The notes beneath the pieces are model-generated. The model was not told where the DNA came from, made no database searches, and saw only the letters and a program-made list of their open reading frames with translations. DNA of 64,000 nucleotides, taken from the NCBI GenBank assembly GCA_020226215.1, contig CM035228.1, positions 859,901-923,900 on the forward strand, in the 5' to 3' direction. The position numbers were made by a program, and so were the translations under genes. The stretch comes from Sindora glabra. Lineage: Eukaryota; Streptophyta; Magnoliopsida; Fabales; Fabaceae. Shown piece after piece: positions 25,133-37,119 of the stretch (position 1 is the first letter of the stretch; every line of letters starts with the position of its first letter).

Positions 25133-25613
25133 AGTCGTTTGATTTGCATGGAAAAATTTTTTTCATGAGAAATTAAACTTCCTAAAAAATAATTTTCTAT
25201 GTGAATTTTTTAAAAAATACTCAAAGTTATTTGGTTGACACATAAGAAGTGATACTTCCTGAAAAATAATTTCCTATATCTTATTTGATTTAACTTTGAA
25301 TATCCTATAAAATATTAATAAAATAATTATTATATCTCTAATACTATTATAATATAAAATAATAAATTTTAATTATCATTAATTAAATTTAATGAGGATA
25401 ATTTTGTTATTACATTTATAAATAGCATGAAAAATAAAATTCACTCAGGGGAAGATGGATAATAACTTCACATGTTCTGTGGGAAATAAGACTTCTCAAT
25501 AAGTTCTATTTTCTTTAATTTGTAAGATAATGATTAATCAAATAATCTACTAACTTTTTATTTCTTAAAAAATAGAACTTCTTATACTATTAAGGTGAAT
25601 CAAATAAACTTTC
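25133..25613. mobile_element. MITE-like element with 'gtcgtttgattt' ends
   Basis: The left edge (gtcgtttgatttgcat) and the reverse complement of the right edge (gtttatttgattcacc) match imperfectly. Internally the strand has tttttcatgagaaattaaacttcc near the left and ggaaataagacttctcaataag near the right, again roughly complementary. No ORF. Likely a non-autonomous TIR element. Confidence 0.4.
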
Positions 25614-25821
25614 AAAATTAAATTATATATGTTGCGCATGATATGAGAATAAACATGCGAGGGAAAATTTTGATATTTGATTGCATCAAAAATACAAATG
25701 AAGAAAATAGATGTGAGGATTCTTCAAAGGAAATTCGATCTAATTCAATTCTAAATTAATCAAATTACTGTCCGAAAATCTTGCAAAGAAGTTAAAAAAC
25801 AAATGGGGGAGAAAGAGGGTT

Positions 25822-26545
25822 AGGGGTTGTTTGGTTCAAAATAGGGAAAGAGAATTGAATCAGGAAGAAAGAAAAGGAATTACTCTTAATTATCAAACCT
25901 GTTTGATTTAAATAGAAAAAAGAATCAAATATTTTTAATTTACTTTATTAATAATTATTACACTAAAAAATAATTTATTTATAATTATAATTAAAATAAT
26001 TATTATAATTATTATCTTATTTTTTATTTTATTTACTAATAATATAAATTTTATAATTATTTAATATTAATTATTAATATCTTATTAATATTATTTTTAT
26101 TATTACTCATATTATTTCAATTATTATTAATATCTTAATAATAATTAATATTATCATAATAATATTAATTATTATTTAAATATTATTTAATATATTATTA
26201 ATAATATTATTTTTAATATTTATTATTTTTTATTAATATTGTTAATTATTAATAACTTAAAAATATTATAATATTATTAATATAATTAAATAATATTATA
26301 ATATTTATTATTTATTTAATATTTAAGATTATTATTTATTTATTATTTAAATATATTATAATTATTATTTATTAAATTATTAATATTTTATTATATTTTA
26401 TTATTGTATTAAAAATAGAGAAAGGGAATGAAGTTTCCTAAGAATCTGAAGAAAATCATCATTTTCTTAATTAAAATAATTTTATTAAAAAAATAAAAAA
26501 AATAAAACTTTACAATTTCTCTTTGATTACCCTTAAATCAAACGG
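25822..26545. mobile_element. TIR element with an AT-only core, upstream of the RIN4-like gene
   Basis: Left end 'ggggttgtttggttcaaa' then gggaaagagaattgaa; right end, reverse-complemented, 'ccgtttgatttaaggg' then aatcaaagagaaattg. About 470 bases of the interior (25930-26400) are almost pure A/T made of repeated TAA/ATT/TTA units such as attattaataatatt. No coding potential. A related left end (ggctcttggttcaattaaggaaagag) occurs at 47305. Confidence 0.55.
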
Positions 26546-27055
26546 CTAATGCATGCGAAAATCCGGATAAAAAGGTCGAGTTGACAGTGAAATCCTTGAA
26601 AGGATGATGGACGACTTTTGTGCGGAGTTTGCGCATAAACGAAGGTGGGTAAGGCAGTTTGGCAGCTGGCAGCAGCATTATTATAATTACAATTCGGATC
26701 AGTCATAGTTGCAAACAGTAACACAGCAGCTCTCCGCCTTTTTCTCAAACAGTGTCTGTCTGGCTTACCAAATTCCCCAAATCTAGCGTTGCCGCAGATC
26801 GTCCTTCAATTAATTGATCAACCTCAACCACCACGATTCAATCCTTCATCCCTTATGTGCTCTCTCCATTTATTACTCCTCTGCTTGTCTCTTACTAAAA
26901 GCAAGAAAATCAAACGCCTTTTTAACCTCGCTTGCTGCTCTGCTGCTGCCCTTCTATTCCTTGTCATCAAAGCTTTGAACTACCTCTCAGATTTTATCTT
27001 GGTTTCTACTTGTATCTCTCCTTTTTCATTCTTTCCGCTCCCGACGCACCAAAAA

Positions 27056-27874
27056 ATGGATGTGAGTCTGTTTACAATTTCCTTTGCTTTTTTATCTTTC
27101 AGATCAGTGACTAACGATTGAGTCTGTTTATTTCAAAGGAATGCAAGAGAAGCGGCCAGATACCGGCGTTTGGGAACTGGGATTACGCGAATGAGTTGCC
27201 AATCACCCAGTATTTCGAGTGTGCCAGGCAAGCGGGCCTGGTTCGTTTCAGTTCCTCCTCCGGCGAAAGCGATCCTCACCTGCGTGCGGATCGCGACCTC
27301 TATGCGGTTGATTTTAAGAAACCCGTTCGTAATGTTGCTCACTCCACTCTCAGAAAGGTTTGCTTTTTCAGCTTATTTCGAGCACTTTGTCTTCTCTAAC
27401 TGAGGACTTGTTAATTAAAGAGGAAGGAATGGAGAATTTGCGATTTTATGTGATTCTTAAGATGATGACTATGATTTATGTAACAGGGCCATCCGTTTTA
27501 AGCATTTAAACCAATTTTCAATCTGAAATGCAGGGAAGGAGGGATGCTAAGGATAATGTGAGAAAGCAGGGCAAAGTTTGCGACGACGTCACGGAAGCGC
27601 CGAGGAAGGCAAAAAGCAAGCAACTCCATCATCATAAAAACGACACAGTGCCACGATCTCCACCTCCTAAACCTGTAGACGAAGATCTCTACAAGATCCC
27701 TCCCGAACTCCTTCACACTACCAAGCGGGTATTCGTTTCTCCACTTAAAACAGTCCATTCCATAATATCTCCGTTCGTACAAAAATTTAATTGAATTGAG
27801 TTGTTTTTGGTTTGCAGAAAAAGGTGTTGGGATTCATCTCAAAGTGTTTGGTACCCGCTGCTTGCGTTTCATGA
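27056..27874 (+). CDS. RIN4-like single-NOI-domain protein
   Basis: Coding exons 27056-27061 (only ATG GAT), 27139-27357, 27534-27728 and 27818-27874 give 158 residues; all borders are GT-AG and phase 0. The N-terminus carries one NOI/AvrRpt2-cleavage-type motif, IPAFGNWDY, followed by ELPITQYFECARQAGLVRFS. A conserved VDEDLYKIPPELL box and a short C-terminus with two Cys (SKCLVPAACVS) follow; the latter suits lipid anchoring at the plasma membrane. RIN4 itself is longer with two NOI motifs, so this belongs to the short RIN4-like family. RIN4 proteins are immune regulators guarded by NLR receptors; whether this short form is cleaved or guarded is not known. The middle is basic and probably disordered. 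Confidence 0.88.
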
Positions 27875-30033
27875 TTTTTTATATTCACAGAATGTGTAAT
27901 ATTTTTTATGAGTCTCTGGTTGCTGCCGCACGAATGAAATTCTTTTCTTCTGAATCACACTTTCTGGGCCCATATATCTATTAATTAACAAGAGCTTATG
28001 ATATGATCCACAAACTAATTCACACTTCCTTTGCCCCTTTCATTGCTTGGAATTGGATCATACTACAATATTCAACTCGGGACTTGTTTTTAGTTTTAGT
28101 GGGCTAAGATCTTCGGTTGAAACTTGATTACGGGCCTAAATTGTTGGTATTGACCCAAACAAGAAGGCCTCAAATGAGAATGTCGTGGGCCCCTACGCAC
28201 TTGCAGTCAAGTGTGAACGGGACAAGGGGCCATAGCATTGAATATTGATTCGTATGACTCTGCCTTCGGCTTTGAATAGCAGTGAATTTAAACACAACTT
28301 TCGGGCGGATTTCCTCGTGTGGTTTCTTACGAGGTTGAGAATGTCACTATTCAATGTGCCTGACTTACTTAGGTCAGGTTTCACAGTAGAAAGTTTAGGA
28401 ATCAATTTTCAGAAAAGCCTGTGTGAGTTACTCCAAAATAAAAAACAAAGGGCTCTAATTTGTGTTTGGCACCAATGTTTTCCTGTCGAGATATATTAGC
28501 TGTAATGATATGTAATTTGATGGCGGTGATTTTAAAAGTAAAATTCTTTCTGCATGTAATGAAAGAAACTTGAGAAATCGTTGGCGTATGATTAAGACGT
28601 GATACCGGGCATCGTTCTTTGTATCTGAATTGTATGAACTACCATTCTATTCATAGCTCAGTTTGCTCCTCAAACTCTATAGCAAAAACCAAGGACCACA
28701 AGACCCAAACTCTTCAAAACCTGTACCTCTCTACATTTGTCCAATTCCCCAACATGCATTTCTGACAAATTGAATTTGAGTCACACCCTTCTCTCTCCAA
28801 AAAGTTGTAATTGTATAGACATCTTAAAAACATGAAAGAGGCCAACAAATTTTCTGTAACTGAAATAAATAATGAGTATGATAGGGAGAGGGTGATTCCA
28901 TTATTGAGATTCCTCTAGCAGGTTGCTGCCTACTTTGTACCCCATAAAAATGGGACAAAATTCCCAGCAGCGTTGGAGCCTACGAAGGAGGCTTCATTTG
29001 GCTTTTAGTGGGCAGGGATTGGTGTTATATAGTGCCCAACGAAAAGGACCTTCTAAATTCCTTCACTTCCCTTTTCTCTCGTGCCCTCGCAAATTCAATT
29101 CTACTGCTCGATCAAAGATAATCTCGTGAACGCCATTTCTTTCATAAAATAGAAAAATGCCATCATTTACGACTACCAAACAAGTAAAACTCTTAACGCA
29201 AAGATAACCCGAACAGTATGTGCATATCCAGAGATTCAACTTACGAGAAAATGGACATTCCTACTTCATTAAAAATTTTGTTTATATCACTCTCCTGTTA
29301 GAATTAGAATCTTTTTTTTTTTAATTTTTTTCCCTGAAACTGACAGGTCTAAGCTTTATTGAGGGAAGAGTCAGCCTAACACGTCATCATCCGAATGAAT
29401 TCTATGGGAGAGTTAAGGGTCAAAATAAACAAACAAAACTTGTTAAAAAAAGCTAACGCGGTGCCGACGCTCTTTGAAGGTTGGCCGTGGGATAAAAGTA
29501 AAACGGAGAGAGACGCCCTACCCACCAATGCTTTCATTTGGTTCGGTAGCCCATCTCTTCTCTGTACAAATACACAACTGATAGTGCCACCAACAATGTC
29601 GGCCCTTGAATTTGGTCGGCCGCCAACTACGTCAAATAACACGCCACAACAACAATCACGGGTTGGCACGTAATAAGGTAAAAATCCAATCTTTGGGAAA
29701 GATGGATTTTCATATACGCATCAAAGAAAAAGGGGGAAAAAGTTATATTACCCATTCATGGAATGGAATCCAGATTAACTACCCTGGGGCAAAACATGAT
29801 TTCTTTCCGTTCAGATTTATTATTCACAGTGACTGACAGTTTGCTAATGGTTAAATGCAACTATTGTTTTACTAGAATCGGTTCCTTGTGACGGTACTAT
29901 ACTCCCGCGGGCTGAATATCCAGAAATATTTAGGCTTTTTCCTTTATACAGCAAGATGAGATACAGTGTTTCACAAGTAGTTGGGAATTTTATTTACAAA
30001 GAGGTGATTTGGAATTTTTCAAGGTTTATTTCA
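27875..30033. other. Intergenic between RIN4-like and U-box genes
   Basis: Contains the 3' UTR of the RIN4-like gene at the left and that of the minus-strand U-box gene at the right (the two genes converge). Composition is fairly normal, yet frames at 28245-28499, 28923-29129 and 29395-29673 do not resemble known proteins and overlap frames on the other strand. I see no RNA gene. Confidence 0.5.
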
Positions 30034-32102
30034 CTAAGCAGTGTGCGTTAAGGAGGGAGATCTTTGGAGCCTCTCAAGGATCCCACTTGCTTTCCTTTTG
30101 GCCCTTGAAGTCCCGCTCTGTGCAAGCTTAGATAGTGTGCCATTGGCATTTTCATCTTCCCTAATGTCCTTCCATTTTGTTCTGTCACTGAAGCAGATAG
30201 TATGTAGGATTGCAACACAATTTTCCTTGCTGCGTTCAGATATGCTCTCCCTTATAATACCAAGCAACAAGGGCACAGAACCAAGATCACCCATTTCTTC
30301 CATAGCTTTGGGATGGCTAGAGAGGAGTGCTAGTATAGCCAACAACTCATCCACTAGTGTGCGCTCCATGATCTTTTTCACAATAACCTGGACCGCCCCT
30401 TCTCTGACAGTCCGTCCTTTATTTTCATGCACAAGGCATAGGTTGAATATAGCTGAGGCAGCATCTTTCATGGCTAGTGGATGTCCTTCCTCTAAAAGGT
30501 CAATCAGATATTTGATGGCCCCAGATTTTCCAATGATATGCTTGTTTGAATCAAGAGCTGATAAAGTGAATATAGCAGCAGCAGCATTGCTTCTTGTTTG
30601 AATGGTTCCGGATTTTAAGGAATCAATTAACCGAGGTATGACTATCGGGTGCTCGGCAAATATTTTCTTATTATCATCATGAATTGATAGATTTAAAATA
30701 GTTGTGACCAAGTCCTCATGGAGATCAGGAGGAACATCAGCCGTGTCACGTGATATAGGACTGAGCAGCTGCGGAATCACGTCGTTGGACTCACTAAAAA
30801 GTGTTCGAAAGGAAGGCATCCGTTTTGTCAGCTGCCGAAGCTCCTTTGCAGCCTCTCTCTGATCGGAAACAGACAATGACAACTTAGATAGCAATGAATT
30901 TAAATGGTTTCTGTCTGCCTCAATTATTACTTCTTTATCAATGTCCAGGACAGGCTTTGGTAGCTCAATTCCATGCTCCTTGCACCACTGTGAAATCATG
31001 TCTCGGACCAAGTAATTAGGAGTAAGGATGGAGTGAGATAGAACTTGCTGGGTTTGAGGGCATGTTCTGTGACCCTCATTCAACCACCTCTGGATAAATG
31101 GCCTGTCGTAAGTCTGCAAAATTAAGACATGAATTCAGATACTAATAAACAGGACTAACACTACAAGCGTAAACATTACCAATAAGCAAAATTTTTTTAG
31201 ATGGAGTATTAACACAATTTGATGCTAATAGCAACGAAATAAAATAAAAATCCTCAATATCTCGGCATGCAACACTTAAAAAACTAAGCCAGAAAAAAGC
31301 TTCATTGTATTTTCACCCAGTAAACCATCAAAAGACAACTACTTAGAAGGATAAAGCGTAGTGTTGTTGAATACGAATGATGTTAAAGCTTGCAACTTCG
31401 ACAAGTCTTTTTACTTTATTCTTATACAAGCCAATTGAGCATGAACTGTTGGAGTTGCCAACAGAATAACATCACTGAAAGTTGAACAACGACAATGATA
31501 TATTTACAAAATGCTCGATAGCACATTCATGCCGAAAGCATTTCTATCATAGAACTTTAAACGAGCAATTACATTTCTGTTCACATCCTCAGCCAGGCAG
31601 TACCACTCCGTTCTAACAATTTAATACCATAACGATATGCTTAAAATGCAGTGCCATCATCATGTAGTCAAAGACAATCTAGGGAATGATATAAAACATA
31701 ATCCCAAATAACAAATAAGCAGAATTGAAGAACTAATCGCAGCTATGAACAAGGGAAAGAAAATCGATAGAAAAGAAAACGTTTTAAAAACCTGCAGATC
31801 AAAAAACGAGTTTTAAGTCTAACCTGTCCGGTGGCCAAAATAACAGGATCCTTCATTAGCTCTCTTGAAATTGGGCATCGAAATTCAGGAGGAACAGCCA
31901 AATCATCTAATTTTTGAGAGAGTGCCCTCTCATATTTCATATTTTTTAGAGAAGATAGAATTGCAATGGCCTCATCGACGGTCCCCACCGGAATATCGTC
32001 TCCGTCCACAATAGTATTTACCAGTCCCTGCAACTTCTCCTTTAATTCCAACGCCTTGGAAGCCGTAGTTTCATCTTTTTCGCAGACTCCTGTCTTGACC
32101 AT
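30034..32102 (-). CDS. PUB9: U-box / ARM-repeat E3 ubiquitin ligase, PUB9-like
   Basis: Coding exons 31824-32102 and 30034-31113, intron 710 bp, phase 0, 452 residues (Arabidopsis PUB9 about 460). The start at 32102 (MVKTGVCEKDE) is preferred over an in-frame ATG at 32201 because the latter would add a hydrophobic stretch unlike the family. Residues about 70-143 are the U-box (VPPEFRCPISRELMKDPV, TYDRPFIQRWL, CPQTQQVLSH, LVRDMISQWC), which recruits E2-ubiquitin. Residues about 170-440 are ARM repeats (NAAAAIFTLSALDSNK, AMKDAASAIFNLC) that bind substrate. The intron splits the U-box directly after ATGQ, a common position in plant PUB genes. Symbol given by likeness; the substrate is unknown. 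Confidence 0.88.
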
Positions 32103-33720
32103 TTCTAGAACACAAAATTGGAAAAGAGAAGGGAGATTAAGAAGACGAAGAGGTACAAATCTTAAAGCGGAAAAGGAAGTAGGAGAGGAGAGCACGAGCA
32201 ACGGGAACTGGGAGCAAGTCCTTCATTTTGTCAGTTAGAATTTCAGAGAGAAGCAGAAGGATTTTCTGGGATGACATTTTTGGTGCAGAAACACATGTCA
32301 CAAAAAATTAAAAATTTCCTCCACAACTGTTTGTTTGTCAGAAGGTGTGATATGGCCACATGGGGCCCAAGCGAGAGTGTTCGAATCCAACCTCAGTCAC
32401 GGGTACGGGTATTGGCCTTTTTTCTCTTTTCCTCGCTGGATTTTTCATATTCCACGTGTATTTGTCCCACGAGACACGTTTTCTTGACACGGCGGATAAA
32501 GAAAAAATAATGGCGAAAATTAAGCCCCGTTTCAAAATATTTTCAAGCATTTCACTTGATGATTATTAGAAAAGATATTCAGTCATCTAAACAAGTACAC
32601 TAATAAGCACATGCTTTGCAAACAGCCTTCATCAGCAAGGTAGTTTCACTTTACGTTATTGGATTATTATTTAGATTTAGAAGATATGAGTTTGATAGCA
32701 GCCAAAAGATGGAATTCTCTTGTATGGATTAAGCGTTGCGAATTTTGAAGTTTTGTATAATTTAATTTTAATAATTAAATTGAAAAGGAATAATTTTATT
32801 TGATTTTCGTAAACGACAAATGATTGTTAATATAATACTTTTAAGAGTAAATATAGAATGACATTTTTATATTCCTTAAATTTAAAATGTTAAATTTGAT
32901 AAATTAAATCTTTCCTTTAAATAATTCATAAATTTTATTTAATTATTACTAAATAGAATATTTTAATCTATAAAACTTATATTCTTCAATAAATAAATAT
33001 CAACTTTAATTTTTAAAATTCAAACATGGAGAGCAGCGGAGCTTTTCTCGTATTGTTTGAATGAATAGAATGTGAATATTTCTGCAATTTGGTTTCATTC
33101 ATTGTTGTTATGACTTGGACAGTTTCACTGAATTCATCAACTAAAGGGCAGATGGAATAATTCAAATTCAACCGATCATAATAACAAAATGATAAATTAT
33201 CTAATGGATAAAACCAGGAGGCTGTGGTCAAATAACGGAATCAGTGTCTCGGTTATTCTAACGCCGTAAGAGCAAGAGCAAAGAACTCCACAGTCCAACA
33301 AGCATTAGTTAAATGGTCCGTACTCAAGGCCCAGCTAATATGAGTGCCAAATCATGAAGGCGGAGCCCGGCCCAATAAGATTATATATATGTGTATGTCC
33401 AAAGGGATATGACATAAGTAGTTAGTAGTTAATTGCAAGGGAAAATGAGGCAGAGCACCTGATATTCCCTCTACCAACTCCATCCTCCTTAACAACTCAG
33501 CTGCTGCCCTTTCTCCTAATCCTTTTTTTCCCCCCTAATTTTCATTATTCAAAATAGTTGGTTCGCCTTTTTCAAGGAATGATTCTTAACAACTCTTACT
33601 CAGGAGTGGTATAGTTGTAAATTGCATGGTGCTAACTCCTCACTAACTCCATAAAATTATAGTATTAATGACGTTGATTCTGAAATAATCCCATGTAGTT
33701 GTTAAGGAATTCTTCATATC
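32103..33720. other. Intergenic between divergent U-box and germin-like genes
   Basis: The left part is the 5' UTR and promoter of the U-box gene and the right part the promoter of the germin-like gene. No further gene is recognised; 32600-33000 is AT-rich filler. A pol III B-box-like motif (gttcgaatc, near 32379) is not backed by a tRNA fold. Confidence 0.5.
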
Positions 33721-33724
33721 TTCC

Positions 33725-33732
33725 TATAAATA
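33725..33732 (+). promoter_or_regulatory. TATA box of the germin-like gene
   Basis: tataaata lies 42 bases before the ATG at 33774. Transcription would begin about 30 bases downstream, giving a very short leader, typical of germin-like genes. Position and consensus only. Confidence 0.6.
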
Positions 33733-33773
33733 ACATGCGCAGCTAGTTCAATTCAATCCACACAAAAACAAAC

Positions 33774-34532
33774 ATGAGAGCTGCCTATTTCCTTGTTGCC
33801 TTCTTGGCACTCGCTTCCTCCCTTGGAGCCTCTGCCTATGATCCCAGCCCTCTTCAAGACTTTTGTGTCGCCATCAATGATCTTAACAATGGTGGTATGT
33901 TCGCCCTCTTCTGCGTTTTTTTTTTTTCTTTTCTGAATATATCACGAAATATATGACATGTTTTTCTATGGTTGCTTGCAGTGTTTGTGAACGGGAAATT
34001 CTGCAAGGACCCCAAGCTTGTCAAACCAGAAGATTTCTTCTTCTATAACCTGGGACCAGGAAACACTGCCAACCCGGTTGGTTCTAATGTGACTGCCGTA
34101 AATGTTGACAATTTAGCAGGACTCAACACTCTTGGCGTATCCCTAGCTCGCATAGATTTTGCACCAAAGGGTTTAAACCCTCCCCACACTCACCCTCGAG
34201 GCACTGAAATTCTAGTAGTAATTGAAGGCACTCTTTATGTTGGATTTGTCACGTCCAATGCTGATGGCAACCGCCTCTTCACCAAAGTGCTCAACAAAGG
34301 AGACGTTTTTGTTTTCCCAATTGGTCTCATTCACTTCCAATTGAATGTGGGTGATGGGAATGCTGTTGCCATTGTTGGTTTCGGCAGCCAAAACCCTGGA
34401 GTTATCACCATAGCAAATGCTGTCTTTGGAGCTAAGCCACCCATCTCTCCGGATGTTCTTGCCAAGGCTTTCATGTTGGACAAGAAGGAGGTTGAATATC
34501 TTCAGAAGCAATTCTGGTTCAACAACAGCTAA
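33774..34532 (+). CDS. Germin-like protein (secreted cupin)
   Basis: Coding exons 33774-33894 and 33982-34532 give 223 residues, the usual length. A signal peptide (about 1-21, ...SLGASA) sends it to the apoplast. It has the conserved Cys pair (QDFCVAI and KFCKDP), an N-glycosylation site (NVT), cupin box 1 PHTHPRGTEILVVIEGTL with two His and one Glu metal ligand, and box 2 KGDVFVFPIGLIHFQLN with the third His. The Mn-binding hexamers of this family show superoxide dismutase or oxalate oxidase activity in some members and take part in cell wall and defence responses. Which activity applies here cannot be read from sequence. It resembles subfamily 1 members. The single intron after NNG is at the family position. 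Confidence 0.93.
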
Positions 34533-34585
34533 AGAAAACCATGAATTGACTTCTCAGTTTACTCGAAAAAGTAACTACTACATTA

Positions 34586-34591
34586 AATAAA
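34586..34591 (+). terminator. Poly(A) signal of the germin-like gene
   Basis: AATAAA 54 bases after the stop codon, in the short AT-rich 3' UTR. Consensus and spacing only. Confidence 0.5.
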
Positions 34592-35039
34592 ATGCATCCA
34601 TGTTTTCTGTTTGGCTTTTGGTTGTATTCCGATTTAAATAAACAAGCGTTGTGTTAATTATCTAGTTTATTCTACTTCTTAGTCGCTATATAGTTGTCAT
34701 TTGTTACGATAAATACAAAAAATGACTGACACTAGTGAATATTATATATCCTTATTCTTCTAGAAGAAAACTCCATGAGTCTAACAGAAGAACGGACAAT
34801 AATATTTGGAGTAAGTGAAGAAGAAAGTCAATTACTCTGATTGCGGTAATAACTAATCCTTATTTATCTTAACCAGCCCCCCTCCAATTCGGAAGCATGT
34901 GCCTTTTATTAACTAGGTTAAATTAATAAATAAACAGTACTTTCCTTCATAGTGCTGAAATATATACCAAATACAAATACAATCCTGCAAAACTGATTTT
35001 CACTTAACACAATAACTAAAGCTGTCTACATTAAACGAA
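34592..35039. other. Intergenic DNA after the germin-like gene
   Basis: No coding or RNA feature recognised; AT-rich. Confidence 0.4.
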
Positions 35040-36000
35040 GCATATTGATTTGATTTGCTAAGCATATAGAAAAATTTTAATTGGCTAACATTCTTCATTG
35101 AAAATTTTCCTTTCCAAGACTACAAGCCTTTGATCTTTGAGATCTGAATGCCATGAACTTGCTTGATGAATTTTCTCACCAACAAAACATTTTCTTCGAA
35201 AATTTTTGAACTTATCTTGCTTGAATTGCCTCATATACATTGGATCACTACTTGTAACCAACAAGTCCTATTTTTTCAAGCACATAGGCAGTTCTATTTT
35301 GCCATGCTAGGCCCTGTTTTTTTCTCTTTTTTTTTTTTCCTTTTTTTCAGTTCATTCACTAGCTTGAATTTCATTTTTCTCATTCCTTCCCTCCCCCTAA
35401 TTTACAACAACTCTATATTCATCTTTTCTAGCAACTTTGTCACAACTAGCATGTTCCAGTGCAATGACATTGCATATGTAATAAATTTCTCTCATGGGCC
35501 TGTTGTCTCTGACTTGAAATTCAACATTACTAGTCCAAAATCTATCTTCATTTGAAATGTTGGCCATAGGTGTTTGTTTTCATTCATTTGGAATTTCATA
35601 AGCATATAAGACATCGACAATGAATTTTATATTTAAGATCTCTAATGAAATGATCCTTCCCCCAATTTTAACGTACTCCCCATTATTGAACTTGTACTTT
35701 CAAATTGCGAGATTTATTTAAATTATTAAAAATGTCAATATCATGATAGGTATGATTGCAGCAATCGCCATCAATCATGCAAATATTCACTTTATGATCT
35801 CCTATATTCAAACAATGTTTATGTTTCCTCTCATTCTTGTTTTTTAGCTATCAGCTACTTGAGCATGTTGGGTCTTCAGCTGTTGTCTGTTTTCATAATC
35901 CCTCTTTGCATGTTCAAATTTCTTGCATGCTCCATACTGCTCTCGAGCCCGAACCAACAATATTCTCAAAATGTTTGGCTGCCTTGACCTGTGAACTCTA
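35040..36000 (-). mobile_element. Decayed Ty1/copia fragment: zinc knuckle, protease and integrase N-terminus
   Basis: Read on the minus strand from 36000 down, broken frames give a worn zinc knuckle (CKKFEHAKRDYENRQQ then TQHAQVADS), a protease-like block (MIDGDCCNHTYHDIDIFNNL, where the family has LIDSGCTNHMT and FKNLD), a NNGEYVKIGG / KFIVDVLYAYEIPNE block (family NGxYVEVKG, KYIxDVLYVPEIxQN), and near 35.1 kb an integrase zinc-finger remnant (VHGIQISK...). The order is right for copia gag-pol. Stops and shifts are dense and several blocks are marginal, so this is less certain than the copia relic at 11-12 kb. Confidence 0.5.
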
Positions 36001-36073
36001 AGTTTCCTTGTCTCCCATCATCTTTTGATCATTGTTTTCAAACTTGCGTAAGGTTGCCTAGTGGACAAATCAT

Positions 36074-36515
36074 GACGAATACAAAACCGTCCATAAAAAA
36101 CCAATTCATTTTGTCCAATAAAAAAATAAAAACCAAATATTTAAAACTCTGAATCTAAGTCATCAATCAACCCACTTTACATCGAACTAATCATTTTGTC
36201 TAGTGAAAAAATAAAAGCCATGCCGAATACAAAAGCGTCCATAAAAAACCAATTCATTTTGTCCAATAAAAAAATAAAAGCCAAATATTTAAAACTCCGA
36301 ATCTAAGTCATCAATCAACCCACTCTACATCGAACTAATCATTTTGTCTAGTAAAAAAATAAAAGCCATGTCGAATATAAAACCGTCCATAAAAAACCAA
36401 TTCATTTTGCCCAATAAAAAATTAAAAGCCAAATATTTAAAACTCTGAATCCATCTAAGTCTTCAATTAACGCACTCTACATTGAACTAATCCACGTTAT
36501 CTAAAAATTCAAAAA
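36074..36515. repeat. Tandem array, three copies, period 148 bp
   Basis: Copies begin at about 36076, 36224 and 36372, each with cgaatacaaaaccgtccat (or cgaatataaaaccgtccat) and then ccaattcattttgtccaat, a 'ccaaatatttaaaactc' phrase and 'gtcatcaatcaacccactc'. Copies 1 and 2 are nearly identical; the third diverges at its right end. No ORF runs through the array. It sits between the copia relic and the 3' end of SEC. Confidence 0.88.
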
Positions 36516-37119
36516 ATAAAGCCAATTTTGCAAGTCCAGATTCATAAGAAATTTGAACCAGTCCACAAACTTGATTTTATTTTGACACACCTAGCTTGAG
36601 TGTGAACTTTTTATTTAGCTAAAAAGGCTCCCACATAACTTATAAGAATAACAACTTGATGTTTAAATTTATCTGGTACCCATCTGGGTTTTCTCTCATA
36701 AAGAATTACCATTTTTTGGTAAGAAGCAAGGAATATTTTTTTAAATTGCCAAGTGCCCTTTGAGAAAGCCTTTTTGTCCTTCAAAATTGTTCCTAGAAGG
36801 AATAATTAGTTCTATAAATTTATCATGCGCTCGTCTGGATTCCAAAAGAGAATAACTTCCGAGTATACAATATGCAGCCTTGAAAAATACCTACTACAAT
36901 TTGAGAAACTAACCATAATCCACCGGAACCCAAACAGCAACATCACGCCCACTTCGAAGCTTGCCACGAAAAATGATATTTTTAAACAGCACATTTTCTT
37001 TAATGGATGAGTGCATGTCATAGTTGTCTATATTACTCGAAGTCAACAATTCAGCATCATAAATTACTACTACACCTGCTCTTGCTTTTCTTATCTACAT
37101 TCCCGTTTAATTCCTAAAT
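36516..37119. other. Intergenic DNA beyond the 3' end of SEC
   Basis: Should include the SEC 3' UTR at its right side (next to 37120). No other gene recognised. Confidence 0.45.

Noticed and set aside
26533..26748. 71-codon minus-strand frame upstream of the RIN4-like gene
   Set aside because: No family likeness, lies in the probable promoter, and has no splice or context support.
28245..29673. Several 70-97 codon frames between the RIN4-like and U-box genes
   Set aside because: Opposite-strand frames overlap each other and none resembles a protein; they reflect less AT-rich DNA.
32340..32400. tRNA or SINE at a gttcgaatc B-box-like motif
   Set aside because: The flanking bases do not form a T-stem, the A-box-like motif is too close (about 22 bases), and no acceptor stem is present.
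35163..35555. 130-codon plus-strand frame
   Set aside because: Phe/Ser/Leu-rich from poly-T tracts; it is the reverse of the copia relic read on the minus strand.
36074..36515. CRISPR-like array
   Set aside because: Contiguous 148-bp tandem copies without spacers in a plant nuclear genome; a plain tandem repeat.
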